Positions 42,701 to 53,257 of a stretch of 64,000 nucleotides of DNA are shown here, one piece after another (the stretch's first letter is position 1; each line of letters starts with the position of its first letter). Below the pieces are notes generated by a model. That model was not told the origin of the DNA. It searched no databases and saw only the letters and a list, made by a program, of their open reading frames with translations. The DNA is from Paulinella micropora (Eukaryota; Cercozoa; Imbricatea; Euglyphida; Paulinellidae), in the NCBI GenBank assembly GCA_019918135.1, contig WBZZ01002075.1:1-64000 (forward strand), read 5' to 3'. The translations under genes and the position numbers were made by a program.

Positions 42701-43846
42701 GGACGTCGGATCTGGGGAAGATGTAGAGCAACAGCCTCGCCCTGACAATGTTCAGCACCAAGCGCAGACAGAAAATTCTTTTTCTGGAGGATTCGGCTCC
42801 AGTACTGTGGTGCAAACCGAGCGGCAATCAACAGCTGCAAATAATGCTCAGACTTCCAGATTGAGGCAGCCGGTTGGCAACGATAATGAAGGACGCGAAA
42901 CGGATCTTTTCATCGAACGCGGTCGCCCTCAAAATTCTCTACCTTCACAAGCAGTCGACACGAGGGATGTTCGCCCTGGCGGTGTTTTTCACCTGCTTAA
43001 TGCGGAAAACGCACACGAAGGAAATATCGAGGAGCTGGATCGTTTCGAGCTTCCCTTTCCAGACGCCGGTCGACCTACACAAAGCAAGGAGAAAAAGAAG
43101 GACGATTTTAAAAGCAGTCTGGTCAAGAAACGCAAGAGCTACTTGCAGCCCCACGACATGGTGTTGGCAAGGGTGGAGTATGGCCAAGGAGGCGAGGCAG
43201 CACAGCAGCCAGTTTGTCTGTTCAAGGTCGTTACCATCTTCAAGGATCGCACAAGCATGCTACCTGGATGAGGGTGCGATGGTTTGGGCAGGAAGAAGAC
43301 GTCTTCTTGGGCAGGTACGTTGAGAAAAAAAGAAAAGCTCACTGCGAAAGGTCAGCAGGCCATGGAGAGGTTGCGCAGACAAGGTAAGGATCCCAATCTT
43401 GAGGTCCGATTCAAGATCACGCCAGACGAAAACTTTTTCCTTTGCGCCGCGGATGGGTCCAACTTGGTACAAGGTCGTAAATTTAACCCGCCACTGATCG
43501 TTCACTGGGGAAAAGAGGTCGATATACTGACAAAAGACACCAAAAAAATAAGGGACACCGTGGTGAGACTCATCACGACAGACGTTAGGCTCCTGAATCT
43601 TCCAGGTCTAGACATCGTTCAGGCTGTTGAGCACGCGCGCTCAAGAAACCAGCGCAGGATCAATGCTGTCAAGAAAAACGTTTCTCAGCTGCAGGTCTCT
43701 CAAACTTCGAGCTCCGAATCGAGCTCTTCATCTGAATCGGACGATGAAGGCTCCTCCTCTGAAGAAGAACAGCCCAAAAAAAAGCAACAAAAGGAAATTG
43801 TAATGTTCAATGCGTTACTTTTGAAATGGGGTACCCAATGTTGGTA
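39745..43846 (+). CDS. Gene B: multi-exon transposase-like protein (DUF7869-like) with palindrome-bearing introns
   Basis: Exon 1 39745–40004, intron to 40262, exon 2 to about 40622, exon 3 from about 40905, intron at about 42482–42661, then the 3' coding region. The N-terminus has a Cys/His-rich region (FQFCRACVRRIYGLTHHRW). The core reads MDYASMAIDGMNQAKTAVPF, LVHGVGSCFYVAPADVPHTA, YLFIQMNNTNSDNKTQVFFA and VEISFLAAGHTHADVDQQFS, the clearest DUF7869-type DDE-like pattern in the window. The middle Asp expected in 'QxDN' is Asn (QMNNT). Breaks: TAA 41682–41684 after DQQFSWISR, with LGRNPVHTFPELAAACRRAL continuing in frame; frameshifts near 41815 and 42155 and around 43290. The C-terminus is Ser/Glu-rich. 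Probably a decaying autonomous element. Confidence 0.55.
40069..40089 (-). repeat. 21-bp palindrome P2 (gene B intron 1)
   Basis: CGGAGTAG–GGT–CTACTCCA followed by T9; one arm mismatch. Confidence 0.85.
40167..40187 (-). repeat. 21-bp palindrome P3 (gene B intron 1)
   Basis: TCGGATTAG–GGT–CTACTCCGA followed by CT9; one arm mismatch. Confidence 0.85.
40785..40805 (+). repeat. 21-bp palindrome P4 (gene B intron 2)
   Basis: TCGGAGTAG–ACC–CTACTCCGA, perfect arms, preceded by CACACAAAAAATG. Confidence 0.9.
42583..42603 (+). repeat. 21-bp palindrome P5 (gene B 3' intron)
   Basis: TCGGAGTAG–GGT–CTACTCCGA, perfect arms, preceded by ACACAAGAAATG. Confidence 0.9.
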
Positions 43847-43900
43847 ATGAAATAGGTTTGATTTAGTTTCTAGAAAGATGAGTTTTGTCCAATTTTAGTT

Positions 43901-45185
43901 AGATTGTTATCAGCTCCTGACTTGTTAAAACAACATTACAACAGAGAGTAACAATCTCAGCAAGCCGCACCAGAGCTGGGAATGTTTTTAGAGATTCTTT
44001 CATCAGTTGGACTGGGAGTCCATAAACTGGATATTGTAAATTACAAGCCGGCTGCAATGAGTGAGTGATCACAAAAAAAAGTCGGAGTAGACCCTACTCC
44101 TGAAAATATAGCTTGCAAGGATATGGTTAACCTCTCTGAAATTACTGCCCACCAGTGTAATTCCAGTGATAGAAATCATTTAAGCTTTGCATCGGAAAAA
44201 TACAGTAGGAAAACTTGGTCCTCTGCTGATGGACTGTTTCCTCAGTTACTGGCGCCTTGGTAATTATCTACCACCTGCAGACAGCGGTAGACAATTACCA
44301 ATGCACAACGACGATGATGTGGCGTGATTGGGTGCTTTTACGCGAGATCGAACGTACTACGGAATAATTCTTTCTTTCTCGATCTAAATTCAGTGAGGTA
44401 AATATTCAAAAATTACCTCACATTCAGATACGTCGAACCCTGATTTTTTTCTTTGCTTCTTCGGACGGGATCTTCTCGTTCCTTCTTCCTTGGTTCGTGA
44501 TTTTGGTTTTTTCATCGCTTCTGCTCCAGCACTGAAACAAGATCAGAAGCGCTGACAAAAGCACCGTCGACGTGGTAGCTCATGCCTCAAGGATTGGTGA
44601 CCACGTCTACAGTTAGGACCAGACCACACTCCAGTCCCGCGTGGTAAAATCCCTACCTTGCTCTCAATATTTTCTCAGCCATTTGTCTCCCATTGATTTC
44701 CATTGTGCACCCACAAGTACAATTTTTCTTGCCTTAAATATTTCAATCATCGTACTCAGGGAAATGAAAGGCTACAAGAAGCTGGGTTCTCTGAGGATGA
44801 ACTGTTGCTTGTTGGAAAATTTGTATTTCTAAGTTGCGCGATTGTTGGCGACTTGGAAATGCAAATTTTCTGCGCCTGATGACAACGTTACTTGGGCGAG
44901 GTAGCATTGTTAGATAAATTGATTTTGTCTAACACTTCTACCTCGCCCGGACACGGATGGTCTAGTCTGATATTACAAGTACCACTGGCAGTCCTTGTAT
45001 GTTTCCACGTCGTGTCATGATACTAGCTGGTCGTATAACCTAACCCGTGGAAACACACGAAGACTTCAACTACACAGGTTGTACGATAGGCTTCTGCGTT
45101 ACTTGTGCGCTTGGGCGTAGATTACTGTTGCTGTGCAGTCTGTTTGAGCTGCCGATAGTTCTTCTGAAAACGGCAGCGCAAACAG
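43901..45185. repeat. Series of perfect or near-perfect hairpins
   Basis: Arms: AGATTGTTA 43901–43909/43949–43957; TTGGTAATTATCTACC 44257–44272/44286–44301 (15 of 16); GTGAGGTAA 44393–44401/44413–44421; CGCTTCTG 44516–44523/44544–44551; GACGTGGT 44569–44576/44600–44607; GGGCGAGGTAG plus TGTTAGA 44894–44914/44928–44948; TGTTTCCACG 45000–45009/45046–45055; CTGTTTGAGCTGCCG 45140–45154/45171–45185 (14 of 15). No coding frame runs through the region. It could be a structured RNA, a replication or recombination region of the element, or decayed ends. Confidence 0.7.
44082..44102 (+). repeat. 21-bp palindrome P6
   Basis: TCGGAGTAG–ACC–CTACTCC, preceded by CACAAAAAAAAG; downstream of gene B. Confidence 0.85.
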
Positions 45186-45260
45186 ATGCGACCTAGTTGA
45201 TCTTTTCAGTAAGGTTTTCCCCTCTCAGATACTTTTAATTATGTGCACACAACAAAAAGG

Positions 45261-45281
45261 TCGGAGTAGGGTCTACTCCGA
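45261..45281 (+). repeat. 21-bp palindrome P7
   Basis: TCGGAGTAG–GGT–CTACTCCGA, preceded by ACACAACAAAAAGG; last of the series. Confidence 0.9.
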
Positions 45282-45483
45282 CGTTTCAAAATTCTGTACT
45301 CTATAGTCAACCCAACACAAACCAAATTCCATTACGTATTCCTTTCAATTTTTATGTTTGTGATATACAAAGTATCACACAACTGCCTTTGGGAAGCTAA
45401 AAACGAACCTTTTTGTAATTTTCCCCTCCCTCCCCCCCCCTAAAAAAAGCAAATCCCATTCACGAAATAATTTTTCCGACCTC

Positions 45484-46795
45484 TTGCTAGTCCCTTTCTT
45501 AGAAGGTTTAGGCTTTAAGGCTCATGTTGCTTTTCCTTGCTTCTTTTGGCGTTGGCTACCCGGTAAGGACAAACCGGACTTTGTGTTTGTGCACGTCGAC
45601 ATGATGGGAGCGTTCATGATCAGGGGTAAGGATGTCGAAGCGGAGTTCTTGGCTGCCGGTAAGAAGGCCTTTAGGGTCTTTAAGCAAGAGGCTCCGACTG
45701 GGGTGGTAGGTCTGAATATCAAAGATAAGGAAGACTGTCGGTTAGGCCGTACGATAAAGATCTCTCAGGAGGACTTTATCAGGGAGGCAGTTGAGAAGCT
45801 ACAGAGCACCGGTCTAGCTACTGCCGATTCGCCGCGGTTGATGCCGGGGGTGCGAGACGGTAAGAAATCCGTGTTAGTCTCAGCAGTTCTCGCCGCAGCA
45901 CATCGTAGGTGTCCTCTTGTGGACACGCGTTGCTCGGCACGAGGTCTTGGGCCCAATAGGGGAGGTAGCAACCCATGCCTCAAAGCCTGAGTTGTTCAAT
46001 TACCAGCAGGCTGAACAGATCGTGAGGTACCTCAGTGGCACCCGATCTAAAGGCATTCATTTTACCAAGGCGGATGGCACCCGCTTGATGTCGTGGGCCG
46101 ACTCAAGTTGGAAGGGTACGCCTGAAGATCGCCGCGCTCGCTTAGCGGGCTTCCATTTCTTTCTGAGAGGCTCCGTGCTCCCCTTTTGCATGAAGCGTAA
46201 TGTGTCGGTGGCCCCACCAAAGGGCACCGCACTGGGAGCGCGAGTGGAGGAGAAGGCGAGGGCTACGGTCGACTAGCTGGTGGCGTCAGCGCCGGGGAGT
46301 GGAGAGCGCCAAGAGGCGGCGACTGGCGAGTGTCTGGTGCCTGCGGCACCGGAAGCCTCATCCTGCGAGACCGAATTGTACGCCATGGTGGAGGCGTACC
46401 ACGGGCAGGATAAAATCATTAATTTTGTACAGTGGATCGCAGACGGACGGGTCGCCGACGCGCTGGGGCCGTACGGGTGGGGGCAGCCCTCCATCCTGTA
46501 CTGCGACAACCAGAGAGCGCTGGACCTTGCTGATACTAATGTGTTTGCTAGGAAACTGGGACATGTGGACCTGCGGTCTGCAATTGTAAACCAGAAGGTG
46601 GAGGCGGGACTCGTCGTCAACGAGAAGCTGAGGTGGGCTCAACCGACAATCTTGCAGACATCAACACTAAGGCTATGCGGGGTGAGCCTTATAACCGTCG
46701 AGTTCGGCACGTGGCCAAGGATTAAAGACTCGGGGAACCGTTCCCTCTTTGAGGGACAACACTGCCGACAGCAGGACTTCCTACAACGGTGACTC
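45484..46795 (+). pseudogene. Decayed Ty1/copia pol (reverse transcriptase to RNase H)
   Basis: Frame 1 (45484–45880): FVFVHVDMMGAFMIRGKDVE, GVVGLNIKDKEDCRLGRTIK, the RT palm region. The catalytic YVDD is HVDMM, so the copy is inactive. Frame 2 (45950–46276): AEQIVRYLSGTRSKGIHFTK, LMSWADSSWKGTPEDRRARL, the connection to RNase H. Frame 3 (46280–46750): SSCETELYAMVEAYHGQDKI, SILYCDNQRALDLADTNVFA, RKLGHVDLRSAIVNQKVEAG, the copia RNase H with its Glu and Asp. Order and spacing are as in copia pol, with two frame changes and a lost RT active site. Confidence 0.7.
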
Positions 46796-47569
46796 TCGGA
46801 TCTGAGGACTCTTGTTATTTCCCCGATAGCAAGGGGATAGATATTAGTGAGTAGGTGACTAGATTGCCGAACTCCACATGTTGTGGAGACGTAGGCTAGC
46901 ACTTCTGCTTTCTTATAGTCATATTTTATGCATTGTTGTGCATATCGCGCGTTAGTTGATATAGTGTAGCTATATTCCCGAACTCGGGTGCCACAGGAGA
47001 CGTAGGATAGCTCACTTTGCGCTTTTCTTACTTGCCACCGCTTAATCTAGTTGTTAGTTGCACGTTGGGTTATGGACACTGGTCGGACTCGTAAGGGAAT
47101 CTAATTAAGGGTAGCATTGGATAATTAATTAGACACTTCCTCCTCAGTTATGTCCGTATTCCTTTTTATACGTTAGCAATAATCGTTACGGTTAGTAGTA
47201 TTATTAGTTATTAATACAGTCATTTAGAGTACCTTTTCTGGTACTAGTGGCACTAGTTTTTTACCATTACCCTTATTACCCATATCAGGCCGTTTCGTGG
47301 TCATTTTCCAGAGGTATATCTTTTTTGTGACGTCGTCAGTTAGACTTGCGGAATTGTTTCATTATTGTTAAATTCTTCTGCGTGGGAAATCGTTGACCGG
47401 TAGGAGGGGGACGAGTGCACGTTGCAGTTTGGAGAAGTAGCGAGGGTTTTCTTCCATTGGCTGCTGCATTTAACGTACACTGTCGACTGTGGAAAGGGCC
47501 GGGGGGGGACTCCGCCCCAGCAACACAGCCACGCACTTGTAAGTACCAGAAGTGAATTAGCATGCGCCA
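46796..47569. other. Non-coding 3' of copia pol; possible 3' LTR remnant
   Basis: Two imperfect copies of CCGAACTC…GGAGACGTAGG(C/A)TAGC lie near 46868 and 46978. No paired LTR is visible. AT-rich otherwise. Confidence 0.3.
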
Positions 47570-48030
47570 AGTCTAAGAACGCTCCAAGGATCCCAAAGTT
47601 GTGTCAGAATGATTGAGAGAATGATTTTTTTGTTTTCACAAACTCTGGACACACTCTAAGTAGTGAATCAGTTAAAAAAAAAATTACGAAGATTTTGGCA
47701 TAGTAGTGCCAAAGTGAATGGATGAGAATGCTCAAAGGCTCTAAGAGTTGTGCAAGAAGTGCTTAGATGCTGATTCTTCGTGTGTTTGCTAGCTTGTCAC
47801 GAGCTCTTCGTTAGGAATATGGTTGAAATTATGAATTCAAATGTACAGATAAAGTAGTGCCGAAATGAATGATTGAGATTGCTCCAAGGTTGTAAAAGTT
47901 GTGCTTGTGAGAATGAGAGGGAAGACTACCTTGTGGAGAGGGAAGAGTGGGGGGGGGGGGGGGGGGGGAGGCGTGTCAGCGAAGCGCACCGCAAACCATC
48001 TTATCAGGTATTGGCGCAGCCTGTGGTTAT
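47570..48030 (+). repeat. X repeat, forward copy (about 150-bp internal period)
   Basis: Units containing GCTC(C)AAGG…TTGTG(T/C) recur near 47580, 47730 and 47880. The end (G-run, then GCGAAGCGCACCGCAAACC) matches the reverse complement of 58540–58600, so this is an inverted copy of 58520–59000. Confidence 0.6.
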
Positions 48031-48071
48031 TATTATTATTATTATTATCATTATTATTAAAACAACCCCCC

Positions 48072-48159
<88 letters not shown>

Positions 48160-48160
<1 letters not shown>

Positions 48161-48394
48161 CATCTGAGCCCTGTCGCCAGTTCGATTCCCGTCGGTGCCA
48201 CCAGTATTTTCATTGAACATACCGATCCGTCTGGACCAGTATTTTCATTGAACATACCGGCCCGTCTGGAAGTGTTGGAACTGCCCTTGCGGGGGTGTCA
48301 TTAGAGCTTATCGTCAATTCTTCGTACTCCCCTCACGGGTGAGACGATGGAGGCGCATGTGCAGAAATGCATCAGCCATTGACAGAGAAGCACT
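48160..48394 (+). mobile_element. SINE copy, 5'-truncated
   Basis: Starts inside the head (CCATCTGAGCCCTGTCGCC), keeps box B, two 35-bp repeats, body and AGAAGCACT end; flanked by ATT arrays. Confidence 0.85.
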
Positions 48395-48420
48395 ATTATT
48401 ATTATTATTATTATTATTTT

Positions 48421-48795
48421 GGACACCGTGATAGCCCAGTGGTCAAGTTCTACCATCTGGGACCTGTCGCCAGTTCGATTCCCGTCGGTGCCACCAGTAT
48501 TTTCATTGAACATACCGATCCGTCTGGATTGGACACCGTGATAGCCCAGTGGTCAAGTTCTACCATCTGGGCCCTGTCGCCAGTTCGATTCCCGTCGGTG
48601 CCACCAGTATTTTCATTGAACATACCGATCCGTCTGGACCAGTATTTTCATTGAACATACCGGCCGTCTGGAAGTGTTGGAACTGCCCTTGCGGGGGTGT
48701 CATTAGAGCTTATCGTCAATTCTTCGTACTCCCCTCACGGGTGAGACGATGGAGGCGCATGTGCAGAAATGCATCAGCCATTGACAGAGAAGCAC

Positions 48796-48796
<1 letters not shown>
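48421..48796 (+). mobile_element. SINE copy with duplicated head (dimer)
   Basis: tRNA-like head at 48421 runs to CCGTCTGGATT, then a complete second SINE starts at 48531. Ends AGAAGCACT before (ATT)n. Confidence 0.85.
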
Positions 48797-49569
<773 letters not shown>

Positions 49570-49573
49570 TATT

Positions 49574-49839
49574 GGACACCGTGATAGCCCAGTGGTCAAG
49601 TTCTACCATCTGGGCCCTGTCGCCAGTTCGATTCCCGTCGGTGCCACCAGTATTTTCATTGAACATACCGATCCGTCTGGACCAGTATTTTCATTGAACA
49701 TACCGGCCCGTCTGGAAGTGTTGGAACTGCCCTTGCGGGGGTGTCATTAGAGCTTATCGTCAATTCTTCGTACTCCCCTCACGGGTGAGACGATGGAGGC
49801 GCATGTGCAGAAATGCATCAGCCATTGACAGAGAAGCAC

Positions 49840-49840
<1 letters not shown>
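49574..49840 (+). mobile_element. SINE copy, full length
   Basis: Head with boxes A and B, two 35-bp repeats, body, end AGAAGCACT, then about 29 ATT units. Confidence 0.9.
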
Positions 49841-49929
<89 letters not shown>

Positions 49930-50196
49930 GGACACCGTGATAGCCCAGTGGTCAAGTTCTACCATCTGGGCCCTGTCGCCAGTTCGATTCCCGTCGGTGC
50001 CACCAGTATTTTCATTGAACATACCGGTCTATTTCTGGACCAGTATTTTCATTGAACATACCGGCCCGTCTGGAAGTGTTGGAACTGCCCTTGCGGGGGT
50101 GTCATTAGAGCTTATCGTCAATTCTTCGTACTCCCCTCACGGTGAGACGATGGAGGCGCATGTGCAGAAATGCATCAGCCATTGACAGAGCAGCAC

Positions 50197-50197
<1 letters not shown>
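49930..50197 (+). mobile_element. SINE copy, full length
   Basis: Its 35-bp repeat variant (CCGGTCTATTTCTGGA) is the same as in the gene A intron copy (12315), so the two belong to one subfamily. Confidence 0.9.
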
Positions 50198-50230
<33 letters not shown>

Positions 50231-50232
<2 letters not shown>

Positions 50233-50497
50233 ACACCGTGATAGCCCAGTGGTCAAGTTCTACCATCTGGGCCCTGTCGCCAGTTCGATTCCCGTCGGTG
50301 CCACCAGTATTTTCATTGAACATACCGATCCGTCTGGAACAGTATTTTCATTGAACATACCGGCCCGTCTGGAAGTGTTGGAACTGCACTTGCGGAGATG
50401 TCATTAGAGCTTATCGTCAATTCTTCGTACTCCCCTCACGGGTGAGACGATGGAGGCGCATGTGCAGAAATGCATCAGCAATTGACAGAGAAGCACT
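50231..50497 (+). mobile_element. SINE copy, full length
   Basis: Starts AAACACCGTGATAGCCC; body variant CTTGCGGAGATGTC. Flanked by ATT arrays. Confidence 0.88.
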
Positions 50498-50529
50498 ATT
50501 ATTATTATTATTATTGTTATTATTATTTT

Positions 50530-50676
50530 TCCATGGGCTGATTGGTATAAAGCTCCTAGAGTAATGTTCTATGCCGTCACTTCCTTTATTCCACCGATTG
50601 GTGTGGAGACTTTCCTTATGGAATGGAGGACTGGATGCACATGGCCTTTTGGCTCAGCAATTGGCAGGAGATACAC

Positions 50677-50677
<1 letters not shown>
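50530..50677 (+). mobile_element. Z-family retroposon, 5'-truncated
   Basis: Lacks the first ~25 bp; ends GGCAGGAGATACACT before (ATT)n. Confidence 0.75.
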
Positions 50678-50719
<42 letters not shown>

Positions 50720-50721
50720 GT

Positions 50722-51014
50722 GGACACCGTGATAGCCCAGTGGTCAGTGGACACCGTGATAGCCCAGTGGTCAAGTTCTACCATCTGGGCCCTGTCGCCA
50801 GTTCGATTCCCGTCGGTGCCACCAGTATTTTCATTGAACATACCGCTCCGTCTGGACCAGTATTTTCATTGAACATACCGGTCCGTCTGGAAGTGTTGGA
50901 ACTGCCCTTGCGGGGGTGTCATTAGAGCTTATCGTCAATTCTTCGTACTCCCCTCACGGGTGAGACGATGGAGGCGCATGTGCAGAAATGCATCAGCCAT
51001 TGACAGAGAAGCAC

Positions 51015-51015
<1 letters not shown>
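50722..51015 (+). mobile_element. SINE copy with 27-bp head duplication
   Basis: GGACACCGTGATAGCCCAGT(GGTCA) occurs twice, at 50722 and 50749, the second leading into a full SINE. A short template jump near box A would explain it. Confidence 0.85.
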
Positions 51016-51047
<32 letters not shown>

Positions 51048-51048
51048 G

Positions 51049-51127
51049 CAATTCTTTGTACTCCCCTCACGGGTGAGACGATGGAGGCGCATGTGCAGAA
51101 ATGCATCAGCCATTGACAGAGAAGCAC

Positions 51128-51128
<1 letters not shown>
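51049..51128 (+). mobile_element. SINE tail-only fragment
   Basis: Only the last ~80 bp (CAATTCTTTGTACTCCCC to AGAAGCACT); a typical 5'-truncated retroposon product. Confidence 0.8.
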
Positions 51129-51200
<72 letters not shown>

Positions 51201-51203
<3 letters not shown>

Positions 51204-51607
51204 CCCAATGGCCTCAAGGAGTTAAACTGTGACGCCAACTCATAACCCTTTGGTGGTAGATGCTGGGGAGGAGGGTCGTTGCGCGCGTAAAAGATCTTAA
51301 ACTCCGAATATGCTGGTTGATAGCACAGGACCCAGCAGACACCAGATTGTTATGAGTGGGGTTTCGAGGCAGCTCTAGCAACCGCGCTTGGTGTATGCAC
51401 TTGCACATTCGGTGACGTCTTGCAAGAGGTTGCTGGGACTGCGGAATAACCTCTGCTTAGTGCAGTCTTGCCCTCAGGAGCTCCATCGGTGGCCCCGATC
51501 ATCAGGCGAGAGACTGACACGGGGGGGTGGAGGACCTCGAACAAGGGTATTGGAGGCTTATGTCCGTTGAGGATATGCCATTAGCTGCATCAGTACGCCT
51601 CAGATAT

Positions 51608-51610
<3 letters not shown>
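51201..51610 (+). mobile_element. G-family retroposon
   Basis: About 410 bp: CAGCCCAATGGCCTCAAGG … GTTTCGAGGCAGCTCTAGC … GTACGCCTCAGATATAGT(ATT)n. The start resembles a box A but no box B is at the right distance. Other copies 51909 (+), 59963, 60401, 60713 and 61206 (-). Confidence 0.75.
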
Positions 51611-51681
<71 letters not shown>

Positions 51682-51683
<2 letters not shown>

Positions 51684-51843
51684 GAGTCTTTAGAGCGGAG
51701 CCGCGTCACCGAACTGCCACGTGCTACCAATTGAGGCACATGTCCGACAGGATCAAAGGCCAATTGACTGATAAGTCTACGGCCCCGTGCTACTAATGGA
51801 GGCACATGTCCGACAGGGTCAATGGCCAATTGACTGATAAGTC

Positions 51844-51844
<1 letters not shown>
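51682..51844 (+). mobile_element. Q-family retroposon (with partial second copy)
   Basis: TTCGAGTCTTTAGAGCGGAG … GAGGCACATGTCCGACAGG … AATTGACTGATAAGTCTA, then its last ~60 bp repeated before (TTA)n. Reverse copies at 57398 and 59841. Confidence 0.7.
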
Positions 51845-51908
<64 letters not shown>

Positions 51909-51911
<3 letters not shown>

Positions 51912-52310
51912 GCCTCAAGGCGTTAAATTGTGACGCCAACTTATTACCCTTTCGTGGTAGATGCTGAGGAGGAGGGTCGTTGCGCGCGTAAAAGATCTTA
52001 AACTCCGCATATGCTGGTTGATAGCACAGGACACAGCAGACACAAGATTGTTATGGGTGGGGTTTCGAGGCAGCTCTAGCAACCGCGCTTGGTGTATGCA
52101 CTTGCACATTCGGTGACGTCTTGCAAGAGGTTGCTGGGACTGCGGAATAACCTCGGCTTAGTGCAGTCTTGCCCTCAGGAGCTCCATCGGTGGCCCCGAT
52201 CATCAGGCGAGAGACTGACACGGGGGGTGGAGGAACTCGAACAAGGGTATTGGAGGCTTATGTTCGTTGAGGATATGCCATTAGCTGCATCAGTACGCCT
52301 CAGATATAGT
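51909..52310 (+). mobile_element. G-family retroposon
   Basis: Near-complete second copy, about 95% like 51201–51610 by eye, with (ATT)n after CAGATATAGT. Confidence 0.75.
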
Positions 52311-52329
52311 ATTATTATTATTATTATTG

Positions 52330-52558
52330 TGGCACAGCGATAGCCAAGTAGTCAAGTTCAGTACAATCTTGCACATGTCGCCAGTCCGATTCCCGTCGGT
52401 GCCCGTGTTTTCTTTGAAGATATTGGTCTTTCTGGAAGGCTTGGAGCTGCCCGGCGGGGGTATCAGTAGAGATATAGGTCAAATCTTCGTACTCCACTTG
52501 CGGGTGAGGCGATGAAGGCACTTGTGCAGATTTGCATCCGCATTGACAGAGAAGCACT
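52330..52558 (+). mobile_element. Divergent SINE copy (old subfamily)
   Basis: GGCACAGCGATAGCCAAGTA … CAGTCCGATTCCCGTCGG keeps box A and B. The body diverges and has one 35-bp-like unit. It ends CATTGACAGAGAAGCACT before a decayed ATT tail. Confidence 0.8.
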
Positions 52559-52569
52559 ATTATTATTGT

Positions 52570-53257
52570 CATCATTATTACTATTATGAATTTTAACAAC
52601 AGGAATGCAGTAGTAACAGTACTAATACCAGTCACAGCAACAATAGCGCCAACGAAAGAGGAAGGAGGCAACAAATGAAGGAATGAATCATGGAGAAGAA
52701 GAAGAAGAAGAAGAAGAAGAGGAGGAGGAGGAGGAGGAAGAAGAAGGAATGAACGAAGGAACCAAACCACAAAGAAAAGAAAGCCAAACAATATATTTAA
52801 GAAATCAAAGCAGGAAAGATAGAACAAAAGAAAGAAGGAAGAAATGAAAGACCAGGAAAGAAAGTCAGATCAAGAACTCATGCTTTTTTTGTTTTACATC
52901 CGCAGTCCAGGAAGAAACCAAACAACCAAGCTCACGAAAAGGTTTGGAAAGAAAGCCTGATAAATTCAAAACCACGGGGAGGACAAGAGAGAAGATGCAA
53001 GGAAGGCATCTCTCACGCAACTAGTCGTAACGACCATCACTTCACAATTTAATTCAATCTATTCAAAAAAATTTCGTCTTATCTTCTCATTCTGTCTTTT
53101 TTCATCCACTCTTGCTTCTATTTATCGTTCTTTTTTGTCCTTCTATCTTCAAAAGGGTAGCAGTTGCCTGCGGTTCAGCCATTGCAAGGTATTGACTAAT
53201 CATGCTGCAAATAGACACCTTTGGTTAAACCTGATCAAACTGAATTACGTGTGCATA
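52570..53257. other. Non-coding, purine-rich patches
   Basis: GAA/GGA-rich stretch around 52690–52750 and AT-rich DNA down to the AKR stop; no gene. Confidence 0.4.

Noticed and set aside
38908-45281. CRISPR array
   Set aside because: The palindromes are hundreds to thousands of bases apart, sit in introns, and change orientation; no spacers or cas genes, and the DNA is eukaryotic.
48421-48496. Functional tRNA gene in the SINE heads
   Set aside because: Box A and B are present but the T-stem and anticodon arm do not fold properly and the sequence continues into the SINE body; it is a tRNA relic.
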